Source: Paragordius varius
Lineage: Eukaryota > Nematomorpha
NCBI GenBank assembly: GCA_964247055.1
Contig: OZ176055.1
Location: forward strand, 9,424,001-9,488,000
Direction of reading: 5' to 3'
Length of the DNA: 64,000 nt
Positions 1 through 12,789 of the stretch are shown in pieces. Every line of letters starts with the position of its first letter. Position 1 is the stretch's first letter. The translations under genes were made by a program, and so were the position numbers. The notes under the pieces were generated by a model. The model saw only the letters and a list, made by a program, of their open reading frames with translations, had not been told where the DNA came from and made no database searches.

Positions 1-1552
1 GATGGAATAATCCCATTTGCTAAAGCACTAATCCACACAAGTATAGCCAGCAGGATCCAGGGTGACGCGCACGATGAAAAGAATCCTCCTACAGAATATA
101 TGAGGAGTTAATAAAGTAGTTTTATTAGAATTGAAATGTATAAAGACAAAATTGTTTTATAAAGAAAAAAAAATCTTTAATTTAGCATATATAACCTATT
201 AATGATGATTATTCCTTAATTGGCACCCCCAAAACGATATGTTATTTTTAGTATATCAAGGGTTTAAAAGTGAATTTGTTTTCAAATAGAAAGATGTGTT
301 TTAGTTTATATTATCTAACTTAATAATTAGGGTTGCGTTGCATGTGTTTTCGGAAGATAGATATAACAAAATGAGTTTTAACCTAAAACAGCTAAAAAAG
401 TTTACAGCATATTTTCATGATATATATATTTATCTAGAATGTTTACAAAGGTACTGTTTAAAAAATTCTACTTAAAGACTCTGAAAGCAATATATGAAAA
501 ATTTGTACCATTCTTTGTTATTCGTTGAGTATCTATATCCCTAATTGTTGTCACATCGTTGAGTTTTGAGGGTGACAATGTATCTTCATTCATATCAAAT
601 TTTTTAGTGGATTGAGGCGAATGAACTTCCATAAGTCTTGTATTAGGATCTGAGTGTGTTGTAGAACTTTCAACTAAAAATAATATATTATACATTATAA
701 ATTTTAATCAATATATATCCCTTTTGTTAAACAAAGGACAAAAATTATAAGAAAAAGATATTAACCTTGCATACTTTGATTTGGGTTGCTCGTAGAATCT
801 TTCCGGTTACGCCTGTTAAGGATGGATGGAATATTTAAACATGTAAATGCAATCATGGATAAAGTAATGAGACACGTTATGATTATGAAAAACGTTGAAA
901 CGGAAAAACGTGGTTTTAGCGGTTCAGGTACAAATTGATCTATGAGAGTCGAATTAATGACATCAAAAACTTGAACTTTTTGACATTTAGGAGTTCCACC
1001 GATACCCTGAATAAGTGAAAGGAAGCTTGGAATAAAACCGCTTAAACCTGAACCAATGTAATACGCTGTAATGTAAGATGATGAAAATTGTGACAAATAA
1101 GGGAGAAATACCACGTTTGATGCACAATTCGTAAGGGATAAAAAGAATACCAAAATAAGGAGTGAAGAACTGCGCACTGAACCTGCAATAAATGATTTAT
1201 TTTGCCAATAAAAGGCAACACTAATGCATGACGATATTTGTAACAAGAGAATAAAATAAATGGGCGCTAGATACAATGCGACAAAATTGGTAGAATTATT
1301 GGTTAATGCTGTATTTATGCGAGTTCTTTTTTGAATTATAATATTGTAAACCGTAAATATTATCGTAGATATGTTTCCCAATTGGATTATGATCGAAAAG
1401 AATGATGGTAATGTCCATTTTTCAGGCAGGTTATTGACAAATATCGGTAATTGTACCCATATACTATTGATTGATATCCATGAACTAAGCCCGAATAATA
1501 TAACAAATATATAATTTAATATGTCTATTTTAGGGCGAACATGCTTAGCCAT
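1..1552 (-). CDS. Riboflavin transporter, SLC52A/RFVT family (5' part, cut by window edge)
   Basis: Plasma-membrane riboflavin uptake carrier. Exons read complement(766..1552, 509..673, 1..88) and continue off the left edge; phases fit at both junctions. The first exon carries family hallmarks: an opening membrane segment with GLSSWISINSIWVQLP, then LPEKWTLPSFFSIIIQLGN, a SLTNCASNVVFLPYLS segment, and YIGSGLSGFIPS followed by GIGGTPKC. The middle exon is a Ser/Thr/Asp-rich hydrophilic loop, as expected between transmembrane segments 6 and 7. The last visible exon gives the next membrane segment with ALANGIIPS, matching the family's NGVLPSVQ region. I chose the ATG at 1552 because RFVT proteins have short N termini; an in-frame ATG at 1678 would add 42 residues. 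The middle exon's donor (GTACAA) is weak. Family assignment is confident; which paralogue is not. Confidence 0.9.
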
Positions 1553-2689
1553 CACATGAGATACCCTTGAGAAGTATGTACAAAAGAGTTCCAAATGTTT
1601 AATTATTTTACTTGTGTGAATTGGTTTTTTTAAAAATTTTATGACTCCATTACCTTTTAGGGTGGTTTTATATCCCAAAGCAAATATAATGACTATGATT
1701 CTTTAGCAATTCTCTGCTTACAAAATCGGGGGTTGTAAAAAATAGCCTGATGAAATTTATATATTCTGCTAGAAAAATGTATTAGGATAATCAGGTGTTT
1801 TAGTTTTGGTTACGGGTTTTTGTGGTAACTGCTTCATCGAAATAGCAAAATTGGCACAATTTTGCTAAATAAATTTTTTTAGTAAAGGTAAATGCCTCCT
1901 AAAAATTTCACGATTATAATACTTTATATATAAAAAACAAAGCATATTATAATAAATTTTAATTTTTAGATGTAGTCTCTGAAAATCCCAAATTTTTTCG
2001 CATTTGATTTCATTCGCCTAAAATAAACGTAAAAAGGTGAGATCCTGCGATATAAATTTTAAAACACTGCTAAATTTTTACACAATCGAAAGAAATATTT
2101 TGCCCAAAAATTTATTTAACGAAATTGTTAAAGCCGATTCCACTTAATTTGGGGGCATGATGGAAACGGTATAAAATCTCTTTTATTATGTTTAGGCAAA
2201 AATCAGAGTGAATTTAAAAAAATGCAATAGTTTTTAATTAAGTAATTAATTTTTTAAAAAAATTTTAATGGTAAATTCTAATTAAGGTATCTTTTCAGAA
2301 AAAAATACTATATATTTCCAAATACTATCTACCACAACTTCTTGTAATTAAATTATGGTTGTTTACAAAAAACCAATGGCTTTAATTATACCAAATTTAT
2401 TATATTTTCGAATAACCTTGGTGTCGTTTTATCTTATAAGAATTTAAATTAAATTGGGCATGTTTTAGGTGCATTATTTGCAAGATATTTTAATTGAAAG
2501 TGTCTTTTATATTAATTTTAAGATAAAAAAATTACTTAAAGCAATGCTTATTAAGTCAAACGTCTAGCCCAAGCATGACAACATGCGGTTCTTTGCAAAT
2601 TTAATGAACCGCTAAATTATTATTCTAGTAGAAAATAAATAATTTATAGCATTTGGTGAGGTGGAGTATTGGTCAAAAGGTTTTTAAGT
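1553..2689. other. Intergenic, no gene seen
   Basis: AT-rich DNA between the riboflavin transporter start and the first transposon relic. It presumably holds the transporter's promoter, but I see no convincing core element, coding exon or structured repeat. Confidence 0.5.
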
Positions 2690-3103
2690 AAATCCCATTT
2701 ATTGGATTATGAAACTTCTTCTGAATTTTCAAATACCTCGCTTTTAATACTGGATATTTCAAATCAAATTTTTTCTGTTTCTTTTACACTTTCTTTGATC
2801 ATTGAAATATCCATTAATAAATTGTTTTTCATTTTATTAATTCACATATATGGAATAATTGAAATTTTATAAAAAGTTGGATTGTCTTCTTTTTCGAAAT
2901 TACTGGATGTGCTTAAATGCTAATGTTTTAAGGATGCATGTTTAACATTTTAAATTTTTAAATAAGCAAATTTAAATATTTATATATTTTTCTATAATAT
3001 TTCTTCAAAAAAAAATTACCAGCAATTTTTCAAAAAACAGCTGAAATGACCTTGTCACAAAATAAATAGTCATTGACCTGGTCATGACCCGGTCACAACC
3101 CTA
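2690..3103. mobile_element. hAT-type MITE, 3' portion
   Basis: The right part of this stretch resembles the right part of the complete element at 60329-61017: the same run of FTLSLII-like AT-rich filler, the ACAGCTG block near 3040, the GGTCATGACC block and the terminal CAACCCTA (3096-3103). The left end is not recognisable, so the copy is truncated or badly decayed. The family belongs to hAT by its TAGGGTTG/CAACCCTA termini and the 8-bp target duplication of its sister copy. Confidence 0.65.
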
Positions 3104-3665
3104 TTTCTGAATAATAATATGTAATCTATATATTTATAAAAATGGAAAATGCTGGCTTTGTGATCTGGTACAGGAAAACCGGTAGACCCAATCAAATCCA
3201 AATATCGAAAAAATATAATCATTAATAAATGTCCCGACAATAGCTTCGCCATTTTTTTGAAATAGGCCCCCAGTTCGGGCCCACCCCGTATGAAAAACGG
3301 GTTTTTTTTGAAAACAGAAGTCCACAAAATCGTGTTTTTGAGACAATTTTCCGGAGAACGTGTTGGACCATTCAATTTCAAATATGATTTTTGTTTACTT
3401 ATTTTCGATTGCTCTGAACATAGCCGAGCCACTTTTTTGATTTAGGCCCTCTTTTTACCCGCTCCCCCCGTAAAATGCCACATTTTTCAAAAAACAAAGT
3501 CCACAAAGATAATTTTTTAAATCGATTTTTCGCCCTAGGTATGAGACCGTAAAAATTCAATATGGATTACACGTATTCCCTGTTAAAAGGCAAAAATTTT
3601 AGTCCACCGTTTATTTAATGATAGCTGCTGGGTAAGGAGCTACCCGCTAAAAACTGATTTTTCAT

Positions 3666-5090
3666 GTAACTTTGTGATCTGTTTCCGGAAAACCGGTGAT
3701 CCCAATCAAATCCAAACATCGAAAAAATTTAATCATTAATGAATTCCCCGACAATAGCTTCGCCCTTTTTTGGAATTAGGTCCCCAGTTTGGGCCCACCC
3801 CGTGTGAAAAATGGGTTAAGTCAATTTTTTGGAGAACGTGTTGGACCATTCAATTTTAAATATGATTTTTATTTAGTTATTTTCGATTGCGCTGAACATA
3901 GCCGAGCCTTTTTGATTTAGGCCCTCTTTTTACCCGCTCCCCCCGTAAAATGCCACCTTTTTCAAAAAACAAAGTCCACAAAAATAATTTTTTAAATCGA
4001 TTTTTCGCCCTAGGTATGAGACCGTAAAAATTCAATATGGATTACACGTATTCCCTGTTAAAAGGCAAAAATTTTAGTCCACCGTTTATTTAATGATAGC
4101 TGCTGGGTAAGGAGCTACCCGCTAAAAACTGATTTTTCATGTAACTTTGTGATCTGTTTCCGGAAAACCGGTGATCCCAATCAAATCCAAACATCGAAAA
4201 AATTTAATCATTAATGAATTCCCCGACAATAGCTTCGCCCTTTTTTGGAATTAGGTCCCCAGTTTGGGCCCACCCCGTGTGAAAAATGGGTTAAGTCAAT
4301 TTTTTGGAGAACGTGTTGGACCATTCAATTTTAAATATGATTTTTATTTAGTTATTTTCGATTGCGCTGAACATAGCCGAGCCTTTTTGATTTAGGCCCT
4401 CTTTTTACCCGCTCCCCCCGTAAAATGCCACCTTTTTCAAAAAACAAAGTCCACAAAAATAATTTTTTAAATCGATTTTTCGCCCTAGGTATGAGACCGT
4501 AAAAATTCAATATGGATTACACGTATTCCCTGTTAAAAGGCAAAAATTTTAGTCCACCGTTTATTTAATGATAGCTGCTGGGTAAGGAGCTACCCGCTAA
4601 AAACTGATTTTTCATGTAACTTTGTGATCTGTTTCCGGAAAACCGGTGATCCCAATCAAATCCAAACATCGAAAAAATTTAATCATTAATGAATTCCCCG
4701 ACAATAGCTTCGCCCTTTTTTGGAATTAGGTCCCCAGTTTGGGCCCACCCCGTGTGAAAAATGGGTTAAGTCAATTTTTTGGAGAACGTGTTGGACCATT
4801 CAATTTCAAATATGATTTTTGTTTACTTATTTTCGATTGCGCCGAACATAGTCGAGTCACTTTTTTGATTTAGGCCCTCTTTTTACCCGCTACCCCCGTA
4901 AAATGCCATTTTTTTCAAAAAAAACAAAGTCCACAAAAATATTTTTTCGATTGTATTTTTTTGCCCACGGTATGAGACTGTAAAAATTCGAGAAAGATTT
5001 TTCGTATTGCCTGTTAAAAGGCAAAAATTTTAGTCAAGCGTTTCTTTAATGATAGATGCTGAGTAAGGAGTATCTATCATATGTATAGCA
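3666..5090. repeat. 475-bp tandem repeat, three units
   Basis: The start GTAACTTTGTGATCTG recurs at 3666, 4141 and 4616, giving an exact 475-bp period. The first two units look identical by eye; the third drifts in its second half. A more diverged unit precedes the array from about 3138. Helitron interiors are known to carry such arrays. Near-identity points to recent expansion or to assembly collapse or expansion. Confidence 0.9.
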
Positions 5091-5131
5091 TGTTAAAAGA
5101 TATATGGATATTAATACATTATTTATGGTAA

Positions 5132-5281
5132 TCTATATATTTATAAAAATGGAAAATGCTGGCTTTGTGATCTACAGGAAAAACGTTATACCCATTCAAA
5201 TCCAAACTTCGAACCCCCCCCCCCCCCCCAGAAGTCCGAAGGACTTCCTCGGGCTGCGTAGCAGCACGAGATTCACGCTAG
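5132..5281. mobile_element. Short Helitron copy (both ends present)
   Basis: A second TCTATATATTTATAAAAATG start at 5132 follows an A, then about 60 bp of the family's 5' sequence, a run of C, and the 3' hairpin plus CTAG ending at 5281. At 150 bp it is almost only termini and lies directly against the larger array, so it may be the true 3' end of that element after internal duplication of the 5' end. Confidence 0.6.
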
Positions 5282-6199
5282 TATTTAATAGATCTAATAC
5301 TTATTATTTATGATTCAAATTTAATGTTTAACCTGTGGAGAGAAATGTCATAATAAAAGTAGTCCGCCGATGTATTTGCCGATCCCTGACACTGTTTTGG
5401 TTTCCAGACTATAAAGGTTAGTACCATTCGTATTTTATTCAAGCTGACTGTTATAATTCTATTTCATTTATAGTTATATATGTTTCTGAAATTGATGGTA
5501 TGGTTTATACTAAGTTACTGAGAATATAATCAATTCTTTATTTTTTTAATAAATGAATCGGTCGAGATGCCACTTATGTATAAGTTACAATAAATGAACA
5601 TCAAATATTTTCTGCATATATATTTTAATTATGATGATCGCACCAAGCATAGCTAAACCTGATGATCCCAGTTAAGGCAAAAATAGACACAATCGCAACC
5701 CTAACCCCAATGAGACCAAATAATGTTTTTTCATATAGGTCGCGTACAATAATTTTTGATTTAATGAATATGTTTATTATGCCAATTATAGACATGTATT
5801 TCTAAATCTATACACCGAATATTAACTTACACTTAGAATTATATGCCTCAGTAGGCAGAAATTAATATTGAGTGATTGCCAATCATATACTTCTTTCTAA
5901 TAATGATTTATTTTACTCAGCCATCAAGTTTAATTTAATCCATGTTTTGCTGATTAAACCTCTTTCAAAAATTCCAAACTTATACTAACACTATTCCAAG
6001 TCGTGATCAGGATAGTATTTATAAATAATCAAATAAAATATCAATTATTCAATGGATTTATTTAATACAATACTTTGTAATATTGAGCATATAAATTAAT
6101 TAACTATATCAAAGTAAGTCACAATTTCGTTCTTATAAATGACAACAAAATATGACATTTATTGAGAATGTCCTTTATACAATAACTTCATTGTTAGCA
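5282..6199. other. Intergenic, no gene seen
   Basis: AT-rich stretch between the Helitron and the 3' end of the DCST-type gene. No coding exon or recognisable repeat. Confidence 0.5.
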
Positions 6200-9100
6200 T
6201 TATTTATCTTCTTCTTCCTCAGAATCTCTAAAATTATATATAATCAATTATTAATAAAAAAGAAAGCGTCATATGATTTTTCTTTACTTTTTAAACGTAA
6301 ATTAGGCCTAAAAAGTTAAGACCCCTTATAAACAATAATTTTTACATTTCATCGCTAATGTCACCATCGATCGTGGCTAAGGGCATAAGGCATTCACAAA
6401 TAAAATTATTAGCCGTTACGCAACCCTTACAATAAACTTTGGCACAATGCGAATTTATACATTGTTTGAAGCCGACATGATCATCTTTTGATCCTGGTCT
6501 ACAGCATTGACAGCAATATTTGCGTTCGAATCCCAAACAATTGAATAATATGCGGAAACATTTATATCTATAATTAAATTATATATATATATTATATATA
6601 GTAAAAATCGAAATGAAATTATACGGACAAAACCTACAAACTAAAAGACAACCATACTTTATAAAACCTGATCTCTCTACAAAAAGTATAAAATTACAAT
6701 TACAAAATATGTAATTTATTGTGTAACCAATTTATCTGAATTCCCCCGTTTTGCCAACTAAAATAAAAAGTTATGGTTAAAAAATTTAAATTTAGTAAAT
6801 ATGGTTATCTTTATTAAAAAATATTTATTTTGTTTCTATTTCCAATAAATCTTTTTTGTTAATATATTTTGTCGAACTCTATATTTCAGAATTTATGAGG
6901 AAATGACATATTTTTCCTAATCTAGATCTCTATAGTTTGGGTTTTATCCGAAATCCTTTCAAAAATTTTACCAGTTTTCTGGTTAGGTATGAATAAAATT
7001 TACTCCATAGATAATTTGTCTCTAATATCAATGGCATCTTCCACCTCGGTATCAGAATCTGTTTGTTCCAATTGATTCCGTAACGTTCCAAGCGTATTGA
7101 CGCGTTTTAGCATTATACGGTTGTAAAGATATAAGGCTCTTTCTTTAGCCCGATCTGGGTAAAAATAACCGCATATAATGTGCCTTAGTCTTAGTCCGTA
7201 GGATTCAAAAATCACCATGATGAAGCAAATAACTATGGTAAATCCTATAAAAATTAAAAAATAAAAAGACAAAACATAAAAACGAAAGCACTAATATCTT
7301 TTGTGAAAATAATTATATTTTTTGACCTTTTTTAAATTACCGATTTTTTTGGGAGGAGGGGTCGAAAAATAACGAACCGACATATAAATTGGTACATTTA
7401 ATCATGTGTTTCACAATTTATTTAAACACAATGTTGTTTTCCATGGTTTTCACGTTATGTCCATATAATTTTAATTTATAATATATAGTATTGTTGGAAA
7501 ATTAAAAATTTGTCTTAACAAAAAACTTGAAATTAGAAAATTTAATAAACAATATGGTATTAGATCTTTTTTGGGTTACCTATTAAGGGGTATGTATCGA
7601 AATCGGGCTCATACGGTACCGGGATACACGTTGGTGTAGGTTGGCTAACTGAGGCCACGGTTTCAAGAGAGTTAACTACTTCTTTGTACATATTAGCCAT
7701 CATACCTTTTCCCTCAATATCAATTTTCATTTTGTGTGGAACTAAAAAATCACCATATAAGCTTTTCTACATTTCAAAAAAATCTTTTAAACCCTTAAAA
7801 TAAATTTTACTATAATCTTTAAAACTATTAGGAAAAATTCCTGCAAAATCTGAAATCCCGATTTTTTAAACCCCAATTAGATCAATTATAATATAAAAAC
7901 GATAAATAAATTGAGAAAAAGAATTTTTGCTTACAATAATCTGAAGCTTTTATGTCTTGATGAGCTTGTAGTAATGAGATCATCCAATAAATAGTATAAT
8001 CAGTGATCATGTAAAATATGATGTGAAAAGTTGTGCAAATCAATACAATGATCCCAAATATAAATTTTCCAGCTTCGCTAGCTGTCATACGCAAACTATA
8101 CGTTTCTAATATAAAAAAATTGTATTTAACTCAGCTGTAATTACTAATCGAAATAATTGTAGTATATTTTTAGACATAATTTTCACAAAATACAAATGCT
8201 ATACCACCTACAATTCAAATTCACCCTAAAAAAATAGTGTTTTCGGCCTAATATACCTCATCAATGTATGTAATATATCTTAATGGCATAGTTTATTATT
8301 TTTTCAGTAATAAATAATCTTAAAAAACACTAAATTTTGGGTGAATTTGAATTATTTGAGTGTGAAATTAATTCGTTCGTGGGTAAAATTAAATTATTAA
8401 AGGGTGAATTTGAACTGTAAATAATATATAATAACCAAATTTCAAATTAATTTTAAGAGTTGCATAAGTTAATTCATGAATAAGATGAAAATAAATTGGC
8501 TATAAATAAAAATGTTTTTGTGAAAGTAATATAAATATCAAACCAAATTTTAAATCCACAAATATACCATTTACGATTTCTATAGATTGTGTTAAAAATT
8601 TTTTATATTAAACCATTTTGCAACATAAATTAATAGAAAAAATGTAAATACTAATGTAAGTCCATTTCTCACGCCATGATAATGGTAACAAATTTTCTTT
8701 GTCCAGGGCTACACGTCTCTCATCTATTTTCACGAATTGGGCCGTTATATAGGTGTTATCAAATTCATCTTTGTGCAAATATTTTTTGCGATAACTACAG
8801 GCCTTCAAAAGCGACAAGAATATAGCTAAAGTCAGTAGAGTTTTGCAAGTTTGAGCCAATCGGAGAAAAAATTCAAATTTGCTTTTGATTTCGTTCAAGA
8901 TATCTCGACGTACATCTTCAAACGATTTGGATTGCGTGACAGAAAGATTGAGATGGTACTCAACTATGGATAAAAAATATGCATATAAGTTTTAATATAA
9001 AGGTTAAAAGTATATAAGTATCAAATATGCGGCCATCCACGACTTTTTGTCCGGCCTACGGAAAATTGATAAAATCCGAATTTTTTAATCTGCTAAAATA

Positions 9101-11370
9101 TTGCAATTACAAAATCTTAATTAAAATTAAATATTTCTTCTTTTTAAATATTATATCTTGAATATTTGTTATCCTATTTGATCAGATTTATGGCGTAAAT
9201 TGATTTTTAGATATAGTTTTAATTCACGGCAGCAAAATCATTTGTATCTTTAGGTGTAAATTTATTTTTTATGTATAATATAAAATATTAATATACAATC
9301 CTATGATTCGAAAGCAAGATTTTGTTATAAAATATTTTTGACGGTTCAATATTGGATATAATGTTTGAAGAATCAAGTGTAAAATATTTATAAAATTCCC
9401 TTGTCTTATTGAAAAAAAACCTAAGTAAAATTTTGTACAATGCCTTATATATATATTTATCACTACTTGTAATGTTGAGGTAAAACAGATTGTACACATT
9501 TTGTACAGCTTTGTTGAGTCCGGCTTTAATTTTATCAATGGCAAAATCTTTGAGCGATTTCAACGGTTTACAAAAGAAACCCATCCCCTTAGTAATTTTA
9601 CAGGTGAAATCAAACGAGCGTGTAATTTTGCACAGTTTCTTAGCTTTTTTCAGTTTAATCATGCAATTATCGTAGGCTTCATCAAAGGCTTTTATACATT
9701 TCTCGTAGGGTCCACCAATTTTATCATTGCACACGTTAAATATGCGTTGCATAAAACTCTTTATACGTCCTATGGATTCACAAAGCCGGCTAAACAAATC
9801 TTTGATGGCTAAAAAAGCTTTTTTCCCTCTCTCAATCACCACGATAATCCGATTGATAACTCCTTTAACCTTATTGACCAAACCTATTGCCATAAAAAAA
9901 ATATTGAATCAAAATAGTTTACAATCCTAAAAAAATAATTAAATTTATACAAAAGACCAAATTTTAAGTCTAAAATACAATTTTTTTAAGAAAAGACAAC
10001 CATACTTTTTATGAACCTTGATTTTTCCTACATAACCAATATAATACAATATTAAAATATATAAATGAATTACATCTCTATTCCTTATTTTGCGATCCAA
10101 AACGATGAGTTTATATTGAAAAAATCGAAATTAGAAATATGGTTGTCTTTTTTAAAAATGTGTCTTTTAGTTCTTTTCGTGTTCTCGGTATAATTACAAT
10201 TATTAGTGTAATACAAGTTTAAGAAATTCCTACATGGCATAATAAAAAAATTTTCTCAGATTATCATTACAATATAATGTTTTCAAAGAGTATATTTTTT
10301 TTTCGTTTATTAATTGTGTTCCTAGAAAACGCTCCAATTTAATTGCTAATTTCCTATGCCGAGGGCTGACTGATCAAGCCTTTTTTTGGCTAAATTTAGT
10401 TTAAAACTCACCTTTAACGGGTTCCATGGCATCTCCAGCGATTTCTGCAGTAATATTTTTTATCAATGATTGGCCACAAGCCAAACTTGAAGTCATCAAT
10501 TGCGTGTTTCGGGCAATATTTTGACCAGGCCCATTCATGACAAGAACAAAGGTGTAACCTAGAATCAGAGCTTTACCTTTTCAAAATAAGGGATATAAAT
10601 ATATTATAAACATAACAATATAATTGGTTAAGTATTAAACAAGTATATTTTTAATAAATTTTCATTTTTTCTAATTTAGGCGTGATTTAAAATACCAATC
10701 TAATTTACGAGCCAGATTTGGAGTGTTATTATTAGGTATAAGATTATAGGAATGATATTAGATTAATTTCTAAAATCTTAGTCATAATTTTAATAAAAAT
10801 TCCAATGATTTTTGTTCAACCCCAAAAAAAATATAATATTTTACATCATGGCTATATACCTTGGTTGGTAAAAAATTGCGGAATTAACAAGAGGAACAGG
10901 CATTTAACATCAGGTACAAATGCAAGACCCATAGTTAACAAAAATCCTACAATCACGCAAAACGTGGTAGTTTGCCACATGGAATATTTCAGCTCTAGGG
11001 CTATAAACCAAAACATAACGCTTGTCAGGATTAGTCCACATATGAAACCGATGAAATAACGCATAAAATAATTGAAGGGAGCATTCGGGTTTAAAATACG
11101 GCCAAGAATTTTGCCTAACTTGCTTGGTTGATCTGAGCTGCCCTTTTTGTCCATTTCTTGAGATTCAAGTTCTGGCAATAAAAGCGGTTGATTAACACAA
11201 GGGCACAGCGTTTCCTTTGTCAAATCCCAAATCCATCCACAAAAATGTCTTGGACAAGATTTAACTGGAGGTAATCCTATAGCTGCCCTATAAGCATTAA
11301 CTTTGGCTGTTTTCAGCTTTTTCAAGGCTTTCCTTACTTTCAAAGCCTTGAATATGAGATGGAAAACCAT
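6200..11370 (-). CDS. DC-STAMP domain protein, DCST1/DCST2 family (spe-42/sneaky-like)
   Basis: Multipass membrane protein of the family needed for sperm-egg membrane fusion or sperm membrane breakdown. Nine exons: 11370-10860, 10576-10412, 9883-about 9464, 8963-8652, 8105-7935, 7741-7580, 7244-7004, 6567-6346, 6227-6200; the lengths sum to 744 codons, normal for DCST1/2. In order: basic N terminus and two membrane helices ending LLLIPQFFTNQG; ALILGYTFVLVMNGPGQN; a Cys-bearing extracellular region (VCNDKIGGPYEKC, AYDNCM, CKITKGMGFFC); helix plus FDNTYIT; EAGKFIFG; PHKMKIDIEGKG with PTCIPVPYEPD; SYGLRLRHIICGYFYP; a C-terminal Cys-rich RING-like module (YCCQCC, YCKGC, ICEC); and a tiny last exon DSEEEEDK. 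The exon 3 donor is uncertain by one codon. Whether it is DCST1- or DCST2-like I cannot say. Sex-limited expression is inferred from family biology only. Confidence 0.93.
6600..6848. mobile_element. Tc1/mariner-type MITE relic in a DCST intron
   Basis: Left end contains GAAATTATACGGACAAAAC and then AAGACAACCATAC. The same blocks begin the copies at 30275 and 53380. The right end is decayed. Confidence 0.5.
8188..8425. mobile_element. Foldback MITE, 21-bp-repeat family 1
   Basis: Imperfect inverted repeat in the intron between DCST exons 4 and 5. The left arm has CAATTCAAATTCACCC and the right arm GGGTGAATTTGAA, with the AT-rich centre GGCATAGTTTATTATTTTTT also seen at 34395, 37845, 50150 and 63110. 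No coding capacity. Confidence 0.7.
9958..10205. mobile_element. Tc1/mariner-type MITE relic in a DCST intron
   Basis: Contains AAAAGACAACCATACTTTTT at the left and a mirrored ATATGGTTGTCTTTT near 10138, with CAAAACGAT inside, as in the family copies at 30275 and 53380. Both outer ends are weak. Confidence 0.5.
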
Positions 11371-12251
11371 TTTAATTTAGGTGTAATGTGATAGTTTATT
11401 AAATTAACAAAAAATTAATTCAAAATAACGATTGATTGTTACAATGTATAAGAGTGAATAAGAATGATTTTGAATGAATAACATATATACAGACATTACA
11501 CCAAAATCGAGTTTTTCATACTGATTCCAACTACTACACACATTTTTTTACAAAACGCAGGCTAAATGATTCGAATCAGTCTAATTAATAATTTGTTAAA
11601 TGCTCTTGTTTTTTTTTCAAATATTTAGAAATTTGATTTTTTGACAAGAATTATTTTAATATAACGGTAACACTATAAATATGTAAACGCTAAATTATCT
11701 TTTAAAGAGATTTTTTAGATAAGAATGAAAAACAACTAAACAGATTCCAATATCATTTTATGACCACATTCAAGGATACACAAGCTTTACTTTCATGGGA
11801 TTAATATTTGTGAAATTTAGAAATATGGATTAATAAGCCCTATTTTTAATTCCATTAATAATACTGTCTCAGAATCTGAAGTTTAATTGCCAAATGATAC
11901 TTAATAAGGTTTTATTATAAAAACAAATTATTTTAAAAGAAACAAATTTAACATTGCTATGGCTAGAATAACCAACTCCAACGGTATTTCTAAGACATGG
12001 AATTGACATCATATAGATTCAATAATAATTTTTTGGCATTTATTGGTTAAACAATTATCTAACTTTCACCCAATTATTAAATCTAAAATCAATCGATGTT
12101 AGAAGAAAAGCAACAAATTGCGATCATTAGGGAGATTTTTTGTTAAGTTTGCTTTATAAAAATTTTTTTAGCGTGTTACCAACATTTATTAAAAAATATA
12201 ATTAGATATGATATATAGAACATAAACTAATATTTGAATTTTTTGTATAAT
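11371..12251. other. Intergenic, no gene seen
   Basis: AT-rich DNA upstream of the DCST-type gene. No exon or repeat recognised; it must hold that gene's promoter. Confidence 0.5.
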
Positions 12252-12433
12252 CAGGGGTGTCCAACACGCTTTCTTCGGTAGCAAGTGCCCTAAATCTCAA
12301 AAAATAAAAAATTGAATTTCAATCATAAATTTGAATTATTTAATATATTATCATCGAAAATTGAGCTTAAAATAAATAAAAAAACAAAAAATGATTATAG
12401 CAGCACGCGAAACATCTTTGTTGGACACCGCTG
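12252..12433. mobile_element. hAT-type MITE, complete, 182 bp
   Basis: Starts CAGGGGTGTCCAACACGC and ends GTTGGACACCGCTG, inverted termini of the Charlie/hAT kind. The flanks TGTATAAT and CTATAAAT agree at 6 of 8 positions, as expected for an aged 8-bp hAT target duplication. Confidence 0.75.
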
Positions 12434-12789
12434 CTATAAATATAATTCAAACTTTGTTGTCTGTATAATTGAAATTGTCTTGAATGTTTTATTTCATTTG
12501 CAATAATTAGAAGTGTTATAGCATACCACACTGTGCGAAAATAATGGAAATTAGGCATTACTTAATAGTGAGAAAGTCAACTTAATTTAACTGCTACGCG
12601 TCAAAGAAATTTTATTTGCAAAAAAAACTGCTTGATGCGAGTTAAGAAGGTCCCGAATTAAAGCTAAAATATCGCTTCAAGGTGTTAGGGTGTGAAATTT
12701 AACAATATTTCTGTATACTAGTGTAATTATATGTTTTACCGATTTTTGTGTAAAAAACATGTAGTTGCGAAATGAAATTTATTAATTAT

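Larger units (their letters stand above)
3125..5281. mobile_element. Helitron-derived element with an internal tandem array
   Basis: The left end reads A|TCTATATATTTATAAAAATG, a TC start typical of non-autonomous Helitrons. The right end (about 5247-5281) has a GC-rich hairpin (CTCGGGCTGC, loop, GCAGCACGAG), a short spacer and a final CTAG followed by T, which is the Helitron 3' signature inserted between A and T. No Rep/helicase coding remains. Inside lies a 475-bp tandem array, and a second 5' terminus at 5132 makes a short copy at the right. A sister element at 26464-27402 has the same two ends. Confidence 0.8.

Noticed and set aside
328-345. TAGGGTTGCG resembling the left terminus of the hAT family seen at 60329
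   Set aside because: No matching right end or target duplication nearby inside this intron; too short to call an element.
468-508. Open-frame extension FSYIAFRVFK beyond the second riboflavin-transporter exon
   Set aside because: The donor at 508 and the matching acceptor at 89 keep phase and lead to the next membrane segment; the extension is intron read-through.
3082-3432. Open frame of 116 codons on the minus strand
   Set aside because: It lies across the hAT end and the Helitron 5' region, changes with each repeat unit and resembles no protein family.
9490-9930. Three overlapping plus-strand open frames
   Set aside because: They are antisense shadows of DCST exon 3, whose Cys-rich sequence aligns with the family.
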